Counted from the stretch's first letter, positions 27,553 to 39,182 are shown. The stretch is DNA of 64,000 nucleotides from Setophaga petechia (GCA_024362935.1 JANCRA010000004.1:27829121-27893120), one strand, 5' to 3'. The notes: generated by a model from the letters alone, not told the origin. Program-made: numbers and translations.

Positions 27553-30500
27553 TTTTGAGGACCAAGAATAATGAGACAAATACAGAACCCAAATTGTAAT
27601 AAAAATTCTTTTTTTTTTTACTTTAGTCCCAGGGTCCAGCAACCTTTTGAACAACTCCCAGGTCCCAAATAACTATATGCTTTTTTTTTTTTTCTTAAGT
27701 GGGAAAAATCAGCGCTCCAAAGCAGAAGAGAATTAACTAAGGGAAGGTTGGATTTTGAGATATCACCAAAGCATTTATATAAAATTAATTTTAAAATGCT
27801 GTTATTTCAAACCACAAAGAAAGGGTAGAGTTTGCAGACCACATGCAGAGGCAAAGAGGTGATAATTAATTCTGTGAAAGGACCATGGACATAATTTCAA
27901 AACACAGCAGTGAACCTAATAAGCCTGATACAGGAGATGAAAGTTAATTATAGGAGTAAGTAGGGAAAAGACTTCTGATAAGAAAATTCCCATTGTGTTT
28001 TGGACCCCTAAAGTGAAGGAGGTTGGCTTTCTCTACAAGATTCTTTTCTAGCAATGCAAAAAAATAATTAAAATTATTAATTTAGAAGCACCAAAAAAAT
28101 TTCTTCTTTCAACATAATTCACAAAGATGTGTATCACTATATCATGTGGCTATCAGAGACAGTGTGGGCTGAAAGGTAGGTAAATTTTATGCAGATTCTA
28201 CCAGGCCATATGGACTTTAATTGGATGATAAAATGATGCAATATTGGATAAAAGATAAAATTATCACTTCCTGAATTTAATGCTATAATAAGACTCATGA
28301 GTATATGCCATAAAAAGAAATGCCTTTAGCAACAAAATGTGAGTAATAAGCCAAATTTTATTAATTCTGGACATTTAGCATGCATGTTGAAAACCTGGAT
28401 ACATAGATGGCAATTCAAAGCTCTCTTCTAGAGAAGGAAAAATATCAGAGCAATGCAGACCTCCTCCAGTATTTTGATGAGAAGGTAGCAAGAGGGGTTT
28501 TGTTGTGGGCATATGGAATCATTTCGTGTTAGCAGAAGAAATATGTGCAGTACACCAAGAACTGATTTACCCAGCAGTGCACCTAAACACATGGGATATC
28601 ATGATGACATCCATGCTACGCAAAACCTAAGCAAGTATTGAGACACAGATTGAGCTGACTCAGAGGAGAGCAAAGATAGTAAACCAGGGCTATGTTGAAA
28701 TATCCTAAACTCAATTAAAAATGGGCTGCCAAGAAGATACCAAACACAGAAGCAAAATCTTAGAATTTGGTGCATGCTACAAATAAAAATATTATTAATA
28801 TCACAAGCAGTACTATTTAATTATTTTGCTTCTATTTTTCTATCTTATTATTTCATTAATGAAAATTGAAATGTGCAGGGAAAAGAATAAAAAAGAAGTT
28901 AAACATGGAACAGACACCTGTTTTAAAAATAGCTATTGGTCTTGCAAGATAGTTCCTGTTTTTTCCTCTGTGGTTCACACCTTTGTATTCCAAATAAGAT
29001 TGTTGATGTTTCACTTCTTAGAGCCAACTTGGAGTGCACTCAAAGAACTCCAGTGCATTCACCAAGCATGTCTACATCTTATACTTTCTCCACTGAAATA
29101 TTTTGAAGTGCTCATACCCTTGGGTTTATTCCATGTGTTCAGCCTCCTAAGCTCACTAAATATTTTTAAATGCTGTAGAAGGCAGCATAAAATGCAGAAG
29201 CAGAATTTTTCTGACAAAGTCACTCTGTCATCTGTACAGCCTAGTATTTTCCCAGGAAGTGCAAGCTTCAATTTGTACAAATCACACTTGAGAGTGATAT
29301 GCAAGATACTTTTTGCAGATTTTTTCTTGCTCTTTGCACTCTCCATTAGGAAGAGTGAATTGGAAGGACAGGAGCATACAGGCAACAAGCACTTTGGCCA
29401 TGCAGGTTTGCTCTCAGTACACTAGGAAGGCTCACGACCAGTAATCAACTTTACAGATCACAATATAAACTGCACCAATTCCTCTTCTCAACTTTTTTAT
29501 AAGCATTGTAGCCCTTGTAGGGCAAGAAGAGGCTCTGGAATTATTACTAAGCATCCCCATTATCCTAATCAACCCCTCTCCTTATATTTTCCCTTTACCG
29601 GGCTTGTAGCAATAAATATCCTATATCATGCTGTTCAGTGCTGCCTTGCACCTACCTGACCCCTAGTCCCAGTCCTCTGTACACACCTACAGGCCCTGGC
29701 TGCTGTTGGTACTACTGATTCAGTTTCATGTGGTGATTTCCTGTGGTTAGAGTGACTCCAGATTGTGGCTGACTCCACAGACTGAGACTACTTGGCCCAT
29801 TTTATTTTGTCTGCCTTGCTACTACTGTGTCTAAGCTTCAGCTAATGAAGACATACTTGGTAATGGTCTTGCCTTATCAACAGGTCTAGCACACTAAGTT
29901 ATATTTCTTCAGCTGATAAACACTGCTTACAGGTTAGCAATTTATTCAAAGAAGCCAGTCCATTCCTTTTTTTTTGTTTGTTTGTTTCTCTCCTCTTCTT
30001 TCCTCTGTCTCTCCTTTTTGCAGTGGATTCCATCTTGCTGGGTACTTCCTTCTGATTTTCAGATGTCCAGCGGAAACATGTGAAACAATGTTTTTGTATT
30101 TCAAGGTTAAATTGTTCCTCCTGTTTCTTGAAGCACTGCCTGAGAAGTAAGTTTCTAAATAGCAGAAATGAAGCTGTTTGTTCTGGAGGGAAGTGAAGGC
30201 CAAGCTGATCTGTCCTCTAGGGTTTTTCTTGTCTCTTCCCAAGCAGCTGAAATTGGTCTTCATAACAAGCACAGGCAACAAGACTATTTTTTTCCAGACC
30301 AGAAATATCCCAAGAAAATATCTGGATTGTGGAGGGAGCTTTCTTAGTGGGTAATTCGTGTTCTGCAGTTTCTTTCCATGATGATAAATGCCAGAAAAAC
30401 GTTGGGTCACTTGCTGGAGGTCAAGACAGCTTTCCTCCTCCTTTTCAACACATGAAGGACATTAGCAGTCTGCAAGACTGTGTGATTGCTATTTCCATCT

Positions 30501-32565
30501 TCAATTCCTGAACTTGAATAGGAGCTGAGCAGGAAGGAGATACATGCTCACATGAACAGCGAAATTCCCTTAGCCTGCAGTCCACATTTCACTCCTTTAC
30601 CAAAAAGAGAGCCTCACACATGAAAGATGAAGGTGTATACAGAAAAACAAACAAGGGCCCTAAATAAAATATTTGCTGCACATAATATTTATATTCTTTA
30701 ACTTCTATTTCTTTGCAATCTCCTGCACATGGCATCTGCTTTGTAAACAAGCTTGAGACATTGTATAGTGCCTTCACTATCCAGGCTGTAAAGGAATTCA
30801 GTGGGGTAACAGACAGTAGCTAACCTTGAAGAGAAATTCTTTATGCCTCGGTGCTATTCACCACCTTTCATATTTGCTTGTAATACCCCAGAATCTGTCA
30901 CAAGTTGTCATAGCTACCAAGGGGGTAGATTTTCAAAGTTAAGTGCGTGCCAACATCCATCTAACAGAAAGACATAGTACATTTAAAATCTGCAGTTCTT
31001 TTCACCAGAAGTTAATGATGCAGCCAATTTGAGTATCACAAGGCACACAGACATTAAAAATGCAATGATTTAAAGAAAATAAGTTATGACAAGGCAATTT
31101 AAAAAATGTACTTACAATCACCGATCCAACCCAAAGTAAACAAAACCAATCATTTCACAAAATTGAAGCATGCGCCACAAGCATGTTCTGTTGGCTGGTG
31201 TTTTCAAAGGAGTTCTATTGTTCAAAGTAGCTGACACTGCCAAAAGATACAATAATTTTATTACATTTTCTTAGTGAACAGTAAACTTCTCTGTGTACTA
31301 CAAAATGGAGGAAGAGCTGCAGGGTTTTTAAAGGAAGAAAAATCTGCATACTTAAACATCTCTGCTGCAGGCCCCTGCCATGAAACAGTTCAAAGAAAAT
31401 ACAAAATACAGAAATAAATTACCCAAATTTTACTAAATGATCGACGTCTAGCTGTTTGTTTCTCTGATTAATTACCTATAGACAACTATAAGAGCAGAAG
31501 TTTATAGGTCTGTGCTTAAGGTAATTGCAAAAAGCTTGTAAATTTAGACAGCTAGTCAGTGGAAAAAAAGGAAGACATGATTAATCAACAGGATTAGAGA
31601 GAAAATTTCTTTGCATATAAATGTAAGGAGCAACTGTGCTTTAATTGTAGCATTGAGAGAATATGTCTTTCAAATGTTAAATTATTCATCGTATTACATA
31701 CTTGAATGATCTTTTCTTAAATGTTCATGTAGGAGGTAAAAATTCTACAGACAATACTTTAAGGAAGATACTGTAGGAAAATTTATATAAAAATTTTAGG
31801 AGTCGCTTATCTGCCTAGACTGATAAATAGTAAATATGAAAAGATTAAAAAAAAAGAATGAAAAAGAACTTTGAGAGACATCATTTGAGAAGTCTGTTTC
31901 TTAGAACAACAAATAGTGAGTCATCACAACAGAGAAAGAATTAGTCATTCTTTGCAATGCTACAGTACATCCTCTGCATGAGTTACGCAGAAGATATGCA
32001 GAATATGGACTAGACTCTAAATCAGGACATAAATAGCTGATTTTTAACAAAGGTTCATAAAACAATCAACTAAAGGATGAAATCCTGTGCTTTATAGTGT
32101 TCTGAAGCTGCAGCATCAAGCCAACAGTGGAATGTAAACTGGATTCAGGCAGGCAGCATGGAGATGCAGTTAATAGCAAAATCTAATCCTGACATGTCAC
32201 ACAGGTAAAGCCACCCTGGGGTGTACCAAGAGATCTTTTCAGAATGAGGATGACATGAACAGAATTAGGCATGCCTTGCAGAAGCTAGTGTACTAGCAGA
32301 TAGATCTAATCTATCAGGATTACACTAGTAATTTGGCTTCCTGACGCCATTTTATAGGCAAATGGGGTAAAATTGAGCCAAACTATCATTTTTTTTCTTT
32401 TTAATGTGAGAACCAGCCTAGATTGAAATGTGTAAACCAGAATATTTTATTCCACCCTAAAATATCAACCCCCATAAAGTCAGAACAAGTACCACCAAAA
32501 AATCATGGAGGGCATTAGTTATTGTTGACTGACAGGCATGGAAGTGGCCATTTTTCATCTGGATA
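27553..32565. other. Non-coding sequence, one possible LINE scrap
   Basis: No gene is supported. The longest open frame of the window (199 codons, 28,826-29,425 plus) lies here, but it is AT-rich, rich in F, L and S, has no recognisable domain, and is opposed by a 109-codon frame on the other strand. At about 28,645-28,700 the words TTGAGCTGACTCAGAGGAGA and GCAAAGATAGTAA weakly recall the 3' untranslated region of CR1 (confidence about 0.25). At 30,930-30,960 GATTTTCAAAGTTAAGTGCG recalls a half of the palindromic repeat family seen at 17 kb. Confidence 0.55.
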
Positions 32566-32589
32566 ACCTCTCTAGAGCAGTTTGCTGCC

Positions 32590-33003
32590 TACAGAACACA
32601 GGTGAGCTGGCATTTGGGATGTTATAAAGAGGATAGCAAGCCTGCTAAAAGCTGAGGACTATCACCCACTCCTACTCTTTCATGTAGGATCAAATGATGC
32701 CATGACAAAGAGATTCCAAAATATCAAAAAGTACTTCATGTATTTCAGAAAGAAGCTGAAATAATCTGGAGCACAGACAGTATTACCTTCCATCTTCCTA
32801 GGTGGGGGGCTGGGACCCAGGCAGTTAGACAAGTGGATAGAGTGAATGACAAGACCGGTGCCTGTTCAGGGCCTCGGGTTCTTTGATCTGGGACACGCCT
32901 TCAAGAGCCCAGGGATGTTAGCAGATGGGGAACACCTGAACAGTGGAGCATGAGTGTTCTGGGGAGCAAGCTGGCAGGACTCATTAATGAGGCCTTAAAC
33001 TAG
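32590..33003 (+). pseudogene. CR1 ORF1 remnant with a GDSL/SGNH esterase-like domain
   Basis: The key signature is HVGSND at 32,681-32,698, which corresponds to the GxND block of SGNH-type esterases known from CR1 ORF1. It is followed by a KKLK..GAQTVLPSIFL stretch (about 32,750-32,800), like the strand after that block. Near the end SKLAGLINEALN (about 32,966-33,001), followed by a stop, matches the usual C-terminus of the CR1 ORF1 esterase. The catalytic Ser block near the start is not clearly visible, and the Asp-His block (DGxHL in relatives) is altered to a WGTPEQW-type sequence. Stops interrupt the frame, so no active protein is expected. Role in the live element: nucleic-acid or membrane-associated ORF1 function, not well settled. 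Confidence 0.6.
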
Positions 33004-33019
33004 ATTAGCAGGAAAAGGG

Positions 33020-34843
33020 TGGGTGTCTGTGAGGAACCAGAAACCAACAGCATCTTGGGGAACAGCAGGGAAATACTTGTAGATCAACCCAAAGGAATTA
33101 GAAACAACTCCTCCCAAACGATGAAGAGGTTGCCATCCCAGATGAAATGTCTTATCACCAATGAGCATGGGTCACAAGCAGGAGGAACTGGAAACTGTGA
33201 TACAATTAGAAAATTATGACCTAATTGCTGTCACAGAAACATGGTGGAAAGAGTTACAAGACTGGAGCACTGCAATTGAGCGTTATAAACTTTTCAGAAG
33301 AGGTAGGTTAGGAAGGAGATGCAGTACCATTACGCTCTAAGTTTAAGGGATAAATTGTGAAGAACTGTCTCTACAAACCAGACAGGAATGGGTTCAGAGC
33401 CTGCAGATGGCAACCAAGGACAAGACCAAAAATGGACATCTTGTGGTGGGGATCTACTACAGGCTGCCTGATCAGGGGGAGCCTGCTGAGGAGATCTTTT
33501 GCTTTGGATAAAAAAGCCATTGCGTTGTCAAGCTTCCATCCCAATTTCAATTGGCATTTCAATCACCAAGACCTCTGCTAAGAAAGCAATACAGCTGGCT
33601 GCAAGTGATCTAAGAGACTCTTGGAGGAAAACTTCCTGGTCCAGGTATTAGAGAAACCACCCAAATGTGAGGTGATACTGGACCTGCTGCTTGTCAGGGG
33701 GGATGAGCTCATTAAAGGAGTTGAGGTTGAAGGCAGCCTAGACTGTAGTGACTGAGCCCTGGTTGAGTTTGGGATCTCAAAGAGCAGGAGCCTGGAGAGG
33801 AGCCAGAACCTTGAACTCAGAAGAGTGAAATTTCAGTTACTTAATGAGCTGGCAAATAACATCCCCTGGGAAATTGTCCTCAGAGACAGAGAGACTGACC
33901 AAAGCTGGCAGCTCTTTAGGGACAGCTAGAGCACAGGAGCCCTCTCTCTAACCCAGTGTGTGGGAAATAAAATAAAGCAGGCTGGAAACCGGCGTGGTGG
34001 TGCAAGGATCTGCTTCTCACACTGAGGAGTAAGAAAGAAATGCACAGCCAGTGGAAGCAGAGAATGTGACCTAAGGAGAGTACAGGAATACAGTTTGAAT
34101 GTGTAAGGATAATGTCAGGAAAGAAAGACAAAGGTGGACTAGGACTTGCAAAAGGACTTTCAGAATAACAAGGGTTTCTGTAAGTGCTCAGGTGACAAAA
34201 GAGAGGCCAAGGAACATGTACCCCTCTGATAAGCTTGAAGGATCAACGGGTGGCAACTGAGATGGAAAAAGCTGAGGTACTCAATTGCTTCTTTCCCTCA
34301 GTCTTTACCAGCAGTCACTCGTCCCATTTGTCTCAAGTGCTTGATCCTTTGTGTGGGTATGGGGGAGTGAAGTCCGTCCCACCAAGTGAAAAGCATGGGG
34401 TCACTTGTTGAAGCTGAATAGCCCCAACTCTGTGGGACCTGAGGAGATACATTCCAGAGTCCTGAGGGAACTGGCTTGTGTTCTTGCCAAGACAATCTCA
34501 TCATATTTGAAAAATCAAGGCAGTCATGGGAAGTCACTAGTGACTGTGCAAAGGGAAACATCACTTCCATTTTCAAAAAGTGGAGAAAGGAAGACCTGTG
34601 GGCCACAGACCAGTGAGCCTCTCCTCTGTGCCTGGGAAGATCATGGAGCATCCTAGAAGATACACTATGGCACATAAAGGACAAGGAAATGTTCTGTGGC
34701 AGCCTGCACGGCTTCACTAAGGGCAAATTGTGCCTGACCAATCTGGTGACCTTCTACAATGGAGTGATGGCAACAGTCAACATGGAAAGGCCAACAAACC
34801 TCTTCTATCTAGAATTCTACAATATCTTCAATACTGCCATGTC
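33020..34843 (+). pseudogene. CR1 ORF2 remnant: endonuclease and N-terminal reverse transcriptase
   Basis: In the live element ORF2 nicks target DNA and reverse-transcribes the RNA. The apurinic-type endonuclease is marked by DLIAVTETWW at 33,218-33,247 (the conserved E of the metal site is kept) and by VVGIYYRLPDQ near 33,443-33,475. The stretch LLDLLLVRGDEL..GSLDCSD (about 33,670-33,755) is the C-terminal endonuclease block, with a stop right after the D where the conserved S-D-H should be. The RT start shows SVGPEEIHSRVLRELA (about 34,420-34,470) and GFTKGKLCLTNLVTFYNG (about 34,710-34,765). Translation requires several frame changes. The catalytic YxDD palm motif lies beyond the break and is absent. 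Confidence 0.85.
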
Positions 34844-34949
34844 TTTTCCTGGCCGGAAAACATGCCCTTGCTCCCAGAACACAAGGAGTCCCTTCTGCCC
34901 ACCTTCAGCAACAACCTGATGTGGTCCTAAATAACATCTGGGTTCTAGC

Positions 34950-35615
34950 CATGCCTCCTCCCAGCTACTGCAAAACATTACTGCATTCCCTGTCCTTGTC
35001 TGAAAGCAGGACAATAGGGAATGTGTTATACCCACTCAATCCTGTACTCTCTGGCCCTTGTGTCTGTGGGGCTCCTTTGAAATGAGTCCCATTAGTCCAA
35101 CTCAGGTCTTTCTGGGGTACCATGTTGCTGCAGAAGTTGCATCTCAAGGCCCAGAATGGTGTTTTGGGCCTTGGTGTGAGGCACGGGGCTCATTTCCAAA
35201 CACCCAGTTGTTGTTTCCACCATTGTAAGCACTTGTATCACTTGCCTTGGTGGGTTTGCAGCAGTGTGATGTAACCAGTTTGCCAGGCTGCCCCATATCT
35301 GTGTTTCAGCCACCTGTACCCACCGTACCAGAGAGGCCTTACCCGCCTGGCCTGTTCCATCACAGCGCATGTTTCACAGTTATGGTAACTGAGAGGCATG
35401 GTCCATGGCCAAGTCTGCCCCTTGGTCACAAGCCCACATGGATGTTGTGTCTCTTCTCTGATAACCTGAGGCATCTTGAGCCCACTGTGCCAGAAATAAT
35501 TGGCTCTTACGTTGCCGGTGCAGATTAACCCAAGCCACTTTGATCTTGGTGGCCTGATCCATATTTCCATTGTTTTGGTGCTCTTCAGCAGCCTGACTCT
35601 TGGGCACACGTGCAT
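34950..35615 (-). pseudogene. Retroviral integrase remnant
   Basis: Integrase joins viral DNA to the host chromosome. The zinc-binding half shows NCETC (about 35,365-35,390), keeping the two cysteines, but the paired histidines upstream are not visible (the place reads DASGYQ). The core has WQTGYI at about 35,270-35,285, where the first catalytic Asp of the DDE triad has become Gly. VLTMVETTTG..VPHTKAQNTILGLE follows at about 35,160-35,240. After a frame change NGTHF (about 35,080-35,095) marks the second catalytic block, whose Asp is replaced (reads TNGTHF). Beyond this only IEWV and HIPY words remain (about 35,015-35,040), with a stop between them. The protein is inactive. Confidence 0.8.
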
Positions 35616-35649
35616 CTCATGATCAGAGCAGGGATTTGTTGCCAGGATT

Positions 35650-36464
35650 CATCAGCCCAGGTGGGTTTCCCTCTACACTGCCAATTGGCCTTTTTCTGTC
35701 AGTCCTGTCACTCCAACACAGCATTTGCCACCATCCACGAGTCAGTGTAGAGGTAGATTGCTGGCCATTTCTCTCGTTCAGTGATACCTAAAGCCAAATG
35801 GATGGCTTTCAGCTCTGCAACCTGACTTGATCCAGGTTCTCCTTCAATAGCTTCTGTGACTTGTCACACAGAATTTGTCCTTGTGATGCAAAAGGAACTG
35901 TCATTTAATGGAGTGTATCACTTTTAATTTTCAGGTAACTGATTTTATGGTGGGGCCTCCTTAACATGTGTCATCTTCTCCACCTTCTCCTCTGATGATG
36001 ATGGCAGTCTGAAACTTTCACCTTCAGGCCAGTTAGTGATACCTTCTAAGATCCCTGGACACCTGGGGCTTCTTGCTGTGCAATCAGCACAATCCACTTA
36101 CTCCAGGTAGCACCAGTGGCATGATGTGTAGAAAGGACTTTACTTTTGAATGTCCAACCTGGCACTGGCATTTGGGGCACTAGACGGAGTACTTCAGTCA
36201 CCAGGAGGGTTGTGCTTCAGTCACAATCACTTCTGAGGCAGCTTGAATCCCCTTATAAGCTGCCAGTATCTCTTTTTCAGTTGGTATGTGGCACACTTTA
36301 GATCCTTTGTATCCCAGACTCCAGAACCCCTTGGGGTCATCTTCAAGTATTACCTGGGTCATCCTCCCTGGGTATATTTTGCCAGAGATTCCAGGAAGGA
36401 CCATTTTTTGTGACTGCAGGGTACAATGCATTTTTAATATTTTGTCCTGACTGGACTGGCCCAA
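35650..36464 (-). pseudogene. Retroviral connection and RNase H remnant
   Basis: GFWSLGYKGS and PTEKEILAAYKGI (about 36,280-36,375) form the tether/RNase H-like block after the RT thumb. In another frame AELKAIHLAL at about 35,790-35,818 and LYTDSWMVANA at about 35,720-35,752 carry the Glu and Asp expected in RNase H active sites; both are still present. The stretch from there to 35,650 contains stops, so the protein is broken although these two motifs survive. Confidence 0.75.
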
Positions 36465-36539
36465 GGGCAGTTGCGTGAATCCTTTTAAATTTGCTCAAAA
36501 GCTTTTTGATGTTCAGGAAATCTTAAAATCATCCTTCTT

Positions 36540-37071
36540 CTACATGATAGAACTTAATAGAGCTTATTTGGAATACGCATCCTCCAAAAAACAACAGCTT
36601 CTAAGAAAGCCTGTATTTCCTTCTTGCTGATTGGTGGAGACATAGGTACTATTTTGTTAACCATGTCCACTGGAATATGACAATGTCCATCTTGCCATTC
36701 TATGAATTTTCTGGGCAGGTCCTTTGACCTTAGTTTTATAGGAAAACCAGTCTTCAGGAGGATTTGGCTTGTCATCTCCCCTTTCACAAAAAACTTCCTC
36801 CTCTGTGTTTTCCCACATGTTGGCATGATGATGCCAACAATCTGTTTCAAGTGTTCTGAAGCCTCACCATTTCCCAGTACAGTCTGGATCAGCCCATGGC
36901 AAATACACATGAAGCAGACAGTTCCAGGTGTACTGGACACCTCTCTAGGTGATAGCAAACTGTGTCCTGCACTCTCCTGCTAAAGGAAGAGAAAAAAAAA
37001 ACTATCCACGCTGATGATGGCACCACCTCACTGCTTTGGACTCCATACTGAAGTCCCAGCATGTTGGGCAC
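36540..37071 (-). pseudogene. Retroviral reverse transcriptase remnant
   Basis: VPNML-like start (PNMLGLQY at about 37,045-37,068) leads to AWIVFFF, where the first catalytic Asp block should be; no Asp is present. HGLIQTVLGNGEASEHL (about 36,845-36,898) is the helix before the YxDD loop, but the loop itself reads QIVG at 36,833-36,844, so both catalytic Asp residues are lost. The thumb is recognisable as KFIEWQDG..HIPVDMVNKI and MSPPISKKEIQAFLEAVVFW (about 36,575-36,730), with IPN following. A frame change separates the two halves. Inactive beyond doubt. Confidence 0.8.
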
Positions 37072-37079
37072 AGTGGCAC

Positions 37080-39126
37080 TCAGTGGTGGTGTGACTTCAT
37101 TCAGGCCATGATAATCTATTGGTCCCTGGGCTTACAGACTGACCACATAGGACTGTTAAAGGGTTAGCAAGTCTTACTGACCACTCCCTGCCTCTCCAGT
37201 TCCCAGATCATTTCATGGATGGGGGTCACAAAGTCCCAGATGGTGCAGTCTTGTCCCTGGTGCCGTAGCCATGTGGTAGTGATTGCATCTGCTGTTCTTC
37301 AACCCTCAGCAGTCCCTGAGGACCTCTCAGAGAGGTCCTCTGAGAGACCAGGCAAGATACTCAGGTGTCTCATTTCCTCTGTCTCCAGAGCAGCTATCCC
37401 ATAGATCCTAACAATGCCTTTTTGGGTCCTTGAAATACCCTCTTTTGGGGTAACCTGTGCTAAAGATGCACAGGGCCTCTGGGCCAGTCCCAGTGGGGTG
37501 TTTTTGCCATTCATTTCCAGTCATGCTCCCTCCACCTTCCAGTGCAGGCAGCTGTTGGGATCCCCGTGGCACCCCAGAAAGAGATGGATTCTGTCCCCAC
37601 ATATCTTGGTGGCATCCGAGTACATCATGTGCCAGTGTGAGCTAAAGCCTTACACTCTTGGGTGTCTGATGTGCCAGAGCACTGGATCCACACAGTCCAG
37701 TAGATCTGATTGGCCCTTTCTTCTGAAACCTGGCTGGAGTCAGGGCCCCTCTAATCCTGGTCGTGGCACTCATTGCTCACTCCTTGTAAATACAAACTCA
37801 GGTCCCTTCAAGAGGATTTTAAGCAACATCAGCCCTCCTATTCTGTCTGAGGACTCGCCCACTGGAAACTGGAGTGGCATTTATCCGGAATTTCCCATGA
37901 TGGTTTTCAACTCCTCCTTTCAACTCATATACCCATGCTGCAAGAGCAGAGATGGGTTTTCCATTGCATTTCCTCGTGTCCTGTCCCGGGTCATGTAGGT
38001 AAACCACAGGTTATTTTGTGGCATGGACCCTCTTTCTCAAGCATGGGGTGCTTGCTCCCATTGGAAGAGACTCTAGTCCATGTTGGTGGGGCGTGGGACA
38101 TTTTCTCTCAAATTTGCTTGACACTTTCAAATCTATCTGTGGCATTGGACAGTATTTCCACAGTTAAGGAGCACACCATTAGGGAGGAGAAAAGATGATC
38201 ATATTTCTGGAGGAGGGTATTCATTTGAAATACTGTAGGTTCTTCTTTCATTGACATCAATGCCAATGAGCTGGTGTGCAAAAATTGTGCACTTTTTATA
38301 AAGTTCTGCCACATGGATGTGTACATTGGACTTCATCTGGATCTACAAGGGACTGCTCATTATTTGAATCCTTATAGATTACCTCCAGCACAGCTCATTC
38401 TCTCAGGTACTGGGTACTTTTCTCCATGGTGCTCCAACATCTTGGGTGCACTATTAGATCACCCCTGAGAGAATACATTTCTCTCATGCTTGACAGGAGT
38501 CACCTCCAAAGGCTGAGAGTTTCTGTCCTCTTCCCAATTCTCTTCTCAATGTCTGCATGCCAGAACAGAAACCCCAGTTGATGGCTTCACTACCATCTAG
38601 TTTCATATCATGGGGCCATGATACTCCAGCATCAGGGTGGCCAGATCACTCAGGGCTCATTCAACTGGCAGCTAAAATATATTTGTATCTCTTTGAGATC
38701 ACTCAGGGCTAGAGATAGGGTGATTACCTCTGGTCTTGCCTCTTCCTCCTGTTCTGAGGGCTCTGCTTCCTCTTCATTGCTCACCACACAATCTGTTCTT
38801 GAATTTCTTCTTCTGTCTAGGAACAGCTGCTACCAGCACAGGTTGTTCCTCTGGCCATGTTTGAGAGGCCATGGTACCTGTTGGTCTCCTTCCTTCTGCC
38901 AATGAGGGTACTGTCTAGTGCTCAGCAGTGTCCAATATACAGTAACCAGGGCACAGTATGTTGCATAACTTTGCCCCTCTCTGGAGATACCACAGCATTT
39001 TTCTTTCCCATTTTTTATCAGTCCAACAGGATGCAAGGCCCCAAATGACTCACTCAATAGGTGTTTATAGTGCTTCCTGTTCTCTGGGTTAAACACACAG
39101 GAGAAATATTGACTTGGTGTTCTCAA
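37080..39126 (-). pseudogene. Gag and protease region remnant of the endogenous retrovirus
   Basis: The right end (38,830-39,126) reads FGALHPVGLIKNGKEKCCG and ISREGQSYATYCALVTVYW, which looks like the N-terminal part of the gag polyprotein of this family. In the middle KEEPTVFQMNTLLQKYDHLF (about 38,150-38,250) may be capsid. RRGYFKDPK-like words (KRGYFKDPKRHC at 37,408-37,443) and ETEEMRHLSILPGLSEDLSE (37,320-37,380) lie just upstream of RT, where the protease-to-RT linker is expected. No protease DSG/DTG active site and no nucleocapsid zinc knuckle were found. Frames change repeatedly. A direct repeat GATCACTCAGGGCT occurs at 38,644 and 38,697. Confidence 0.55.
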
Positions 39127-39176
39127 GAGAAGTGTACTTACAAACTATAGAAAAATCAAGGAACTTTGGCAAAAGG

Positions 39177-39182
39177 TTTATT
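39177..39182 (-). terminator. Putative LTR polyadenylation signal
   Basis: AATAAA on the minus strand in the context GTTGCAATAAACC, downstream of the TATA box in the same LTR. Single hexamers are common in AT-rich DNA; the position relative to the TATA box is the supporting evidence. Confidence 0.5.

Larger units (their letters stand above)
32566..34843 (+). mobile_element. Long CR1 LINE with remnants of ORF1 and ORF2, 3' part missing
   Basis: A 2.3-kb sense-strand CR1. Frame-shifted translation shows, in order, an ORF1 esterase-like region, the ORF2 endonuclease and the first half of the ORF2 reverse transcriptase. It stops abruptly near 34,843 (YNIFNTAMS, where CR1 has its first catalytic palm block), just before retroviral sequence on the opposite strand. 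Most bird CR1 copies keep only the last few hundred bases. This copy is the reverse case: it keeps 5' and middle parts and has lost RT palm, thumb and 3' end. There are many stops and frameshifts, so it is inactive. Confidence 0.85.

Noticed and set aside
28826..29425. 199-codon open frame on the plus strand, the longest of the window
   Set aside because: AT-rich codons, hydrophobic low-information start, no recognisable domain, an opposing 109-codon frame, and no splice or promoter context. At this length and composition it is compatible with chance.
29946..30410. 154-codon open frame on the minus strand
   Set aside because: Its C-terminal part is produced by a poly-A/T and GTTT tract, and the rest has no recognisable domain.
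34405..34919. Plus-strand frames as independent genes
   Set aside because: They are pieces of the CR1 ORF2 reverse transcriptase and run into the junction with the retrovirus.
35247..38905. Plus-strand open frames across 35.2-38.9 kb (up to 194 codons)
   Set aside because: They are antisense to the retroviral gag-pol remnants, which carry the recognisable motifs on the minus strand.
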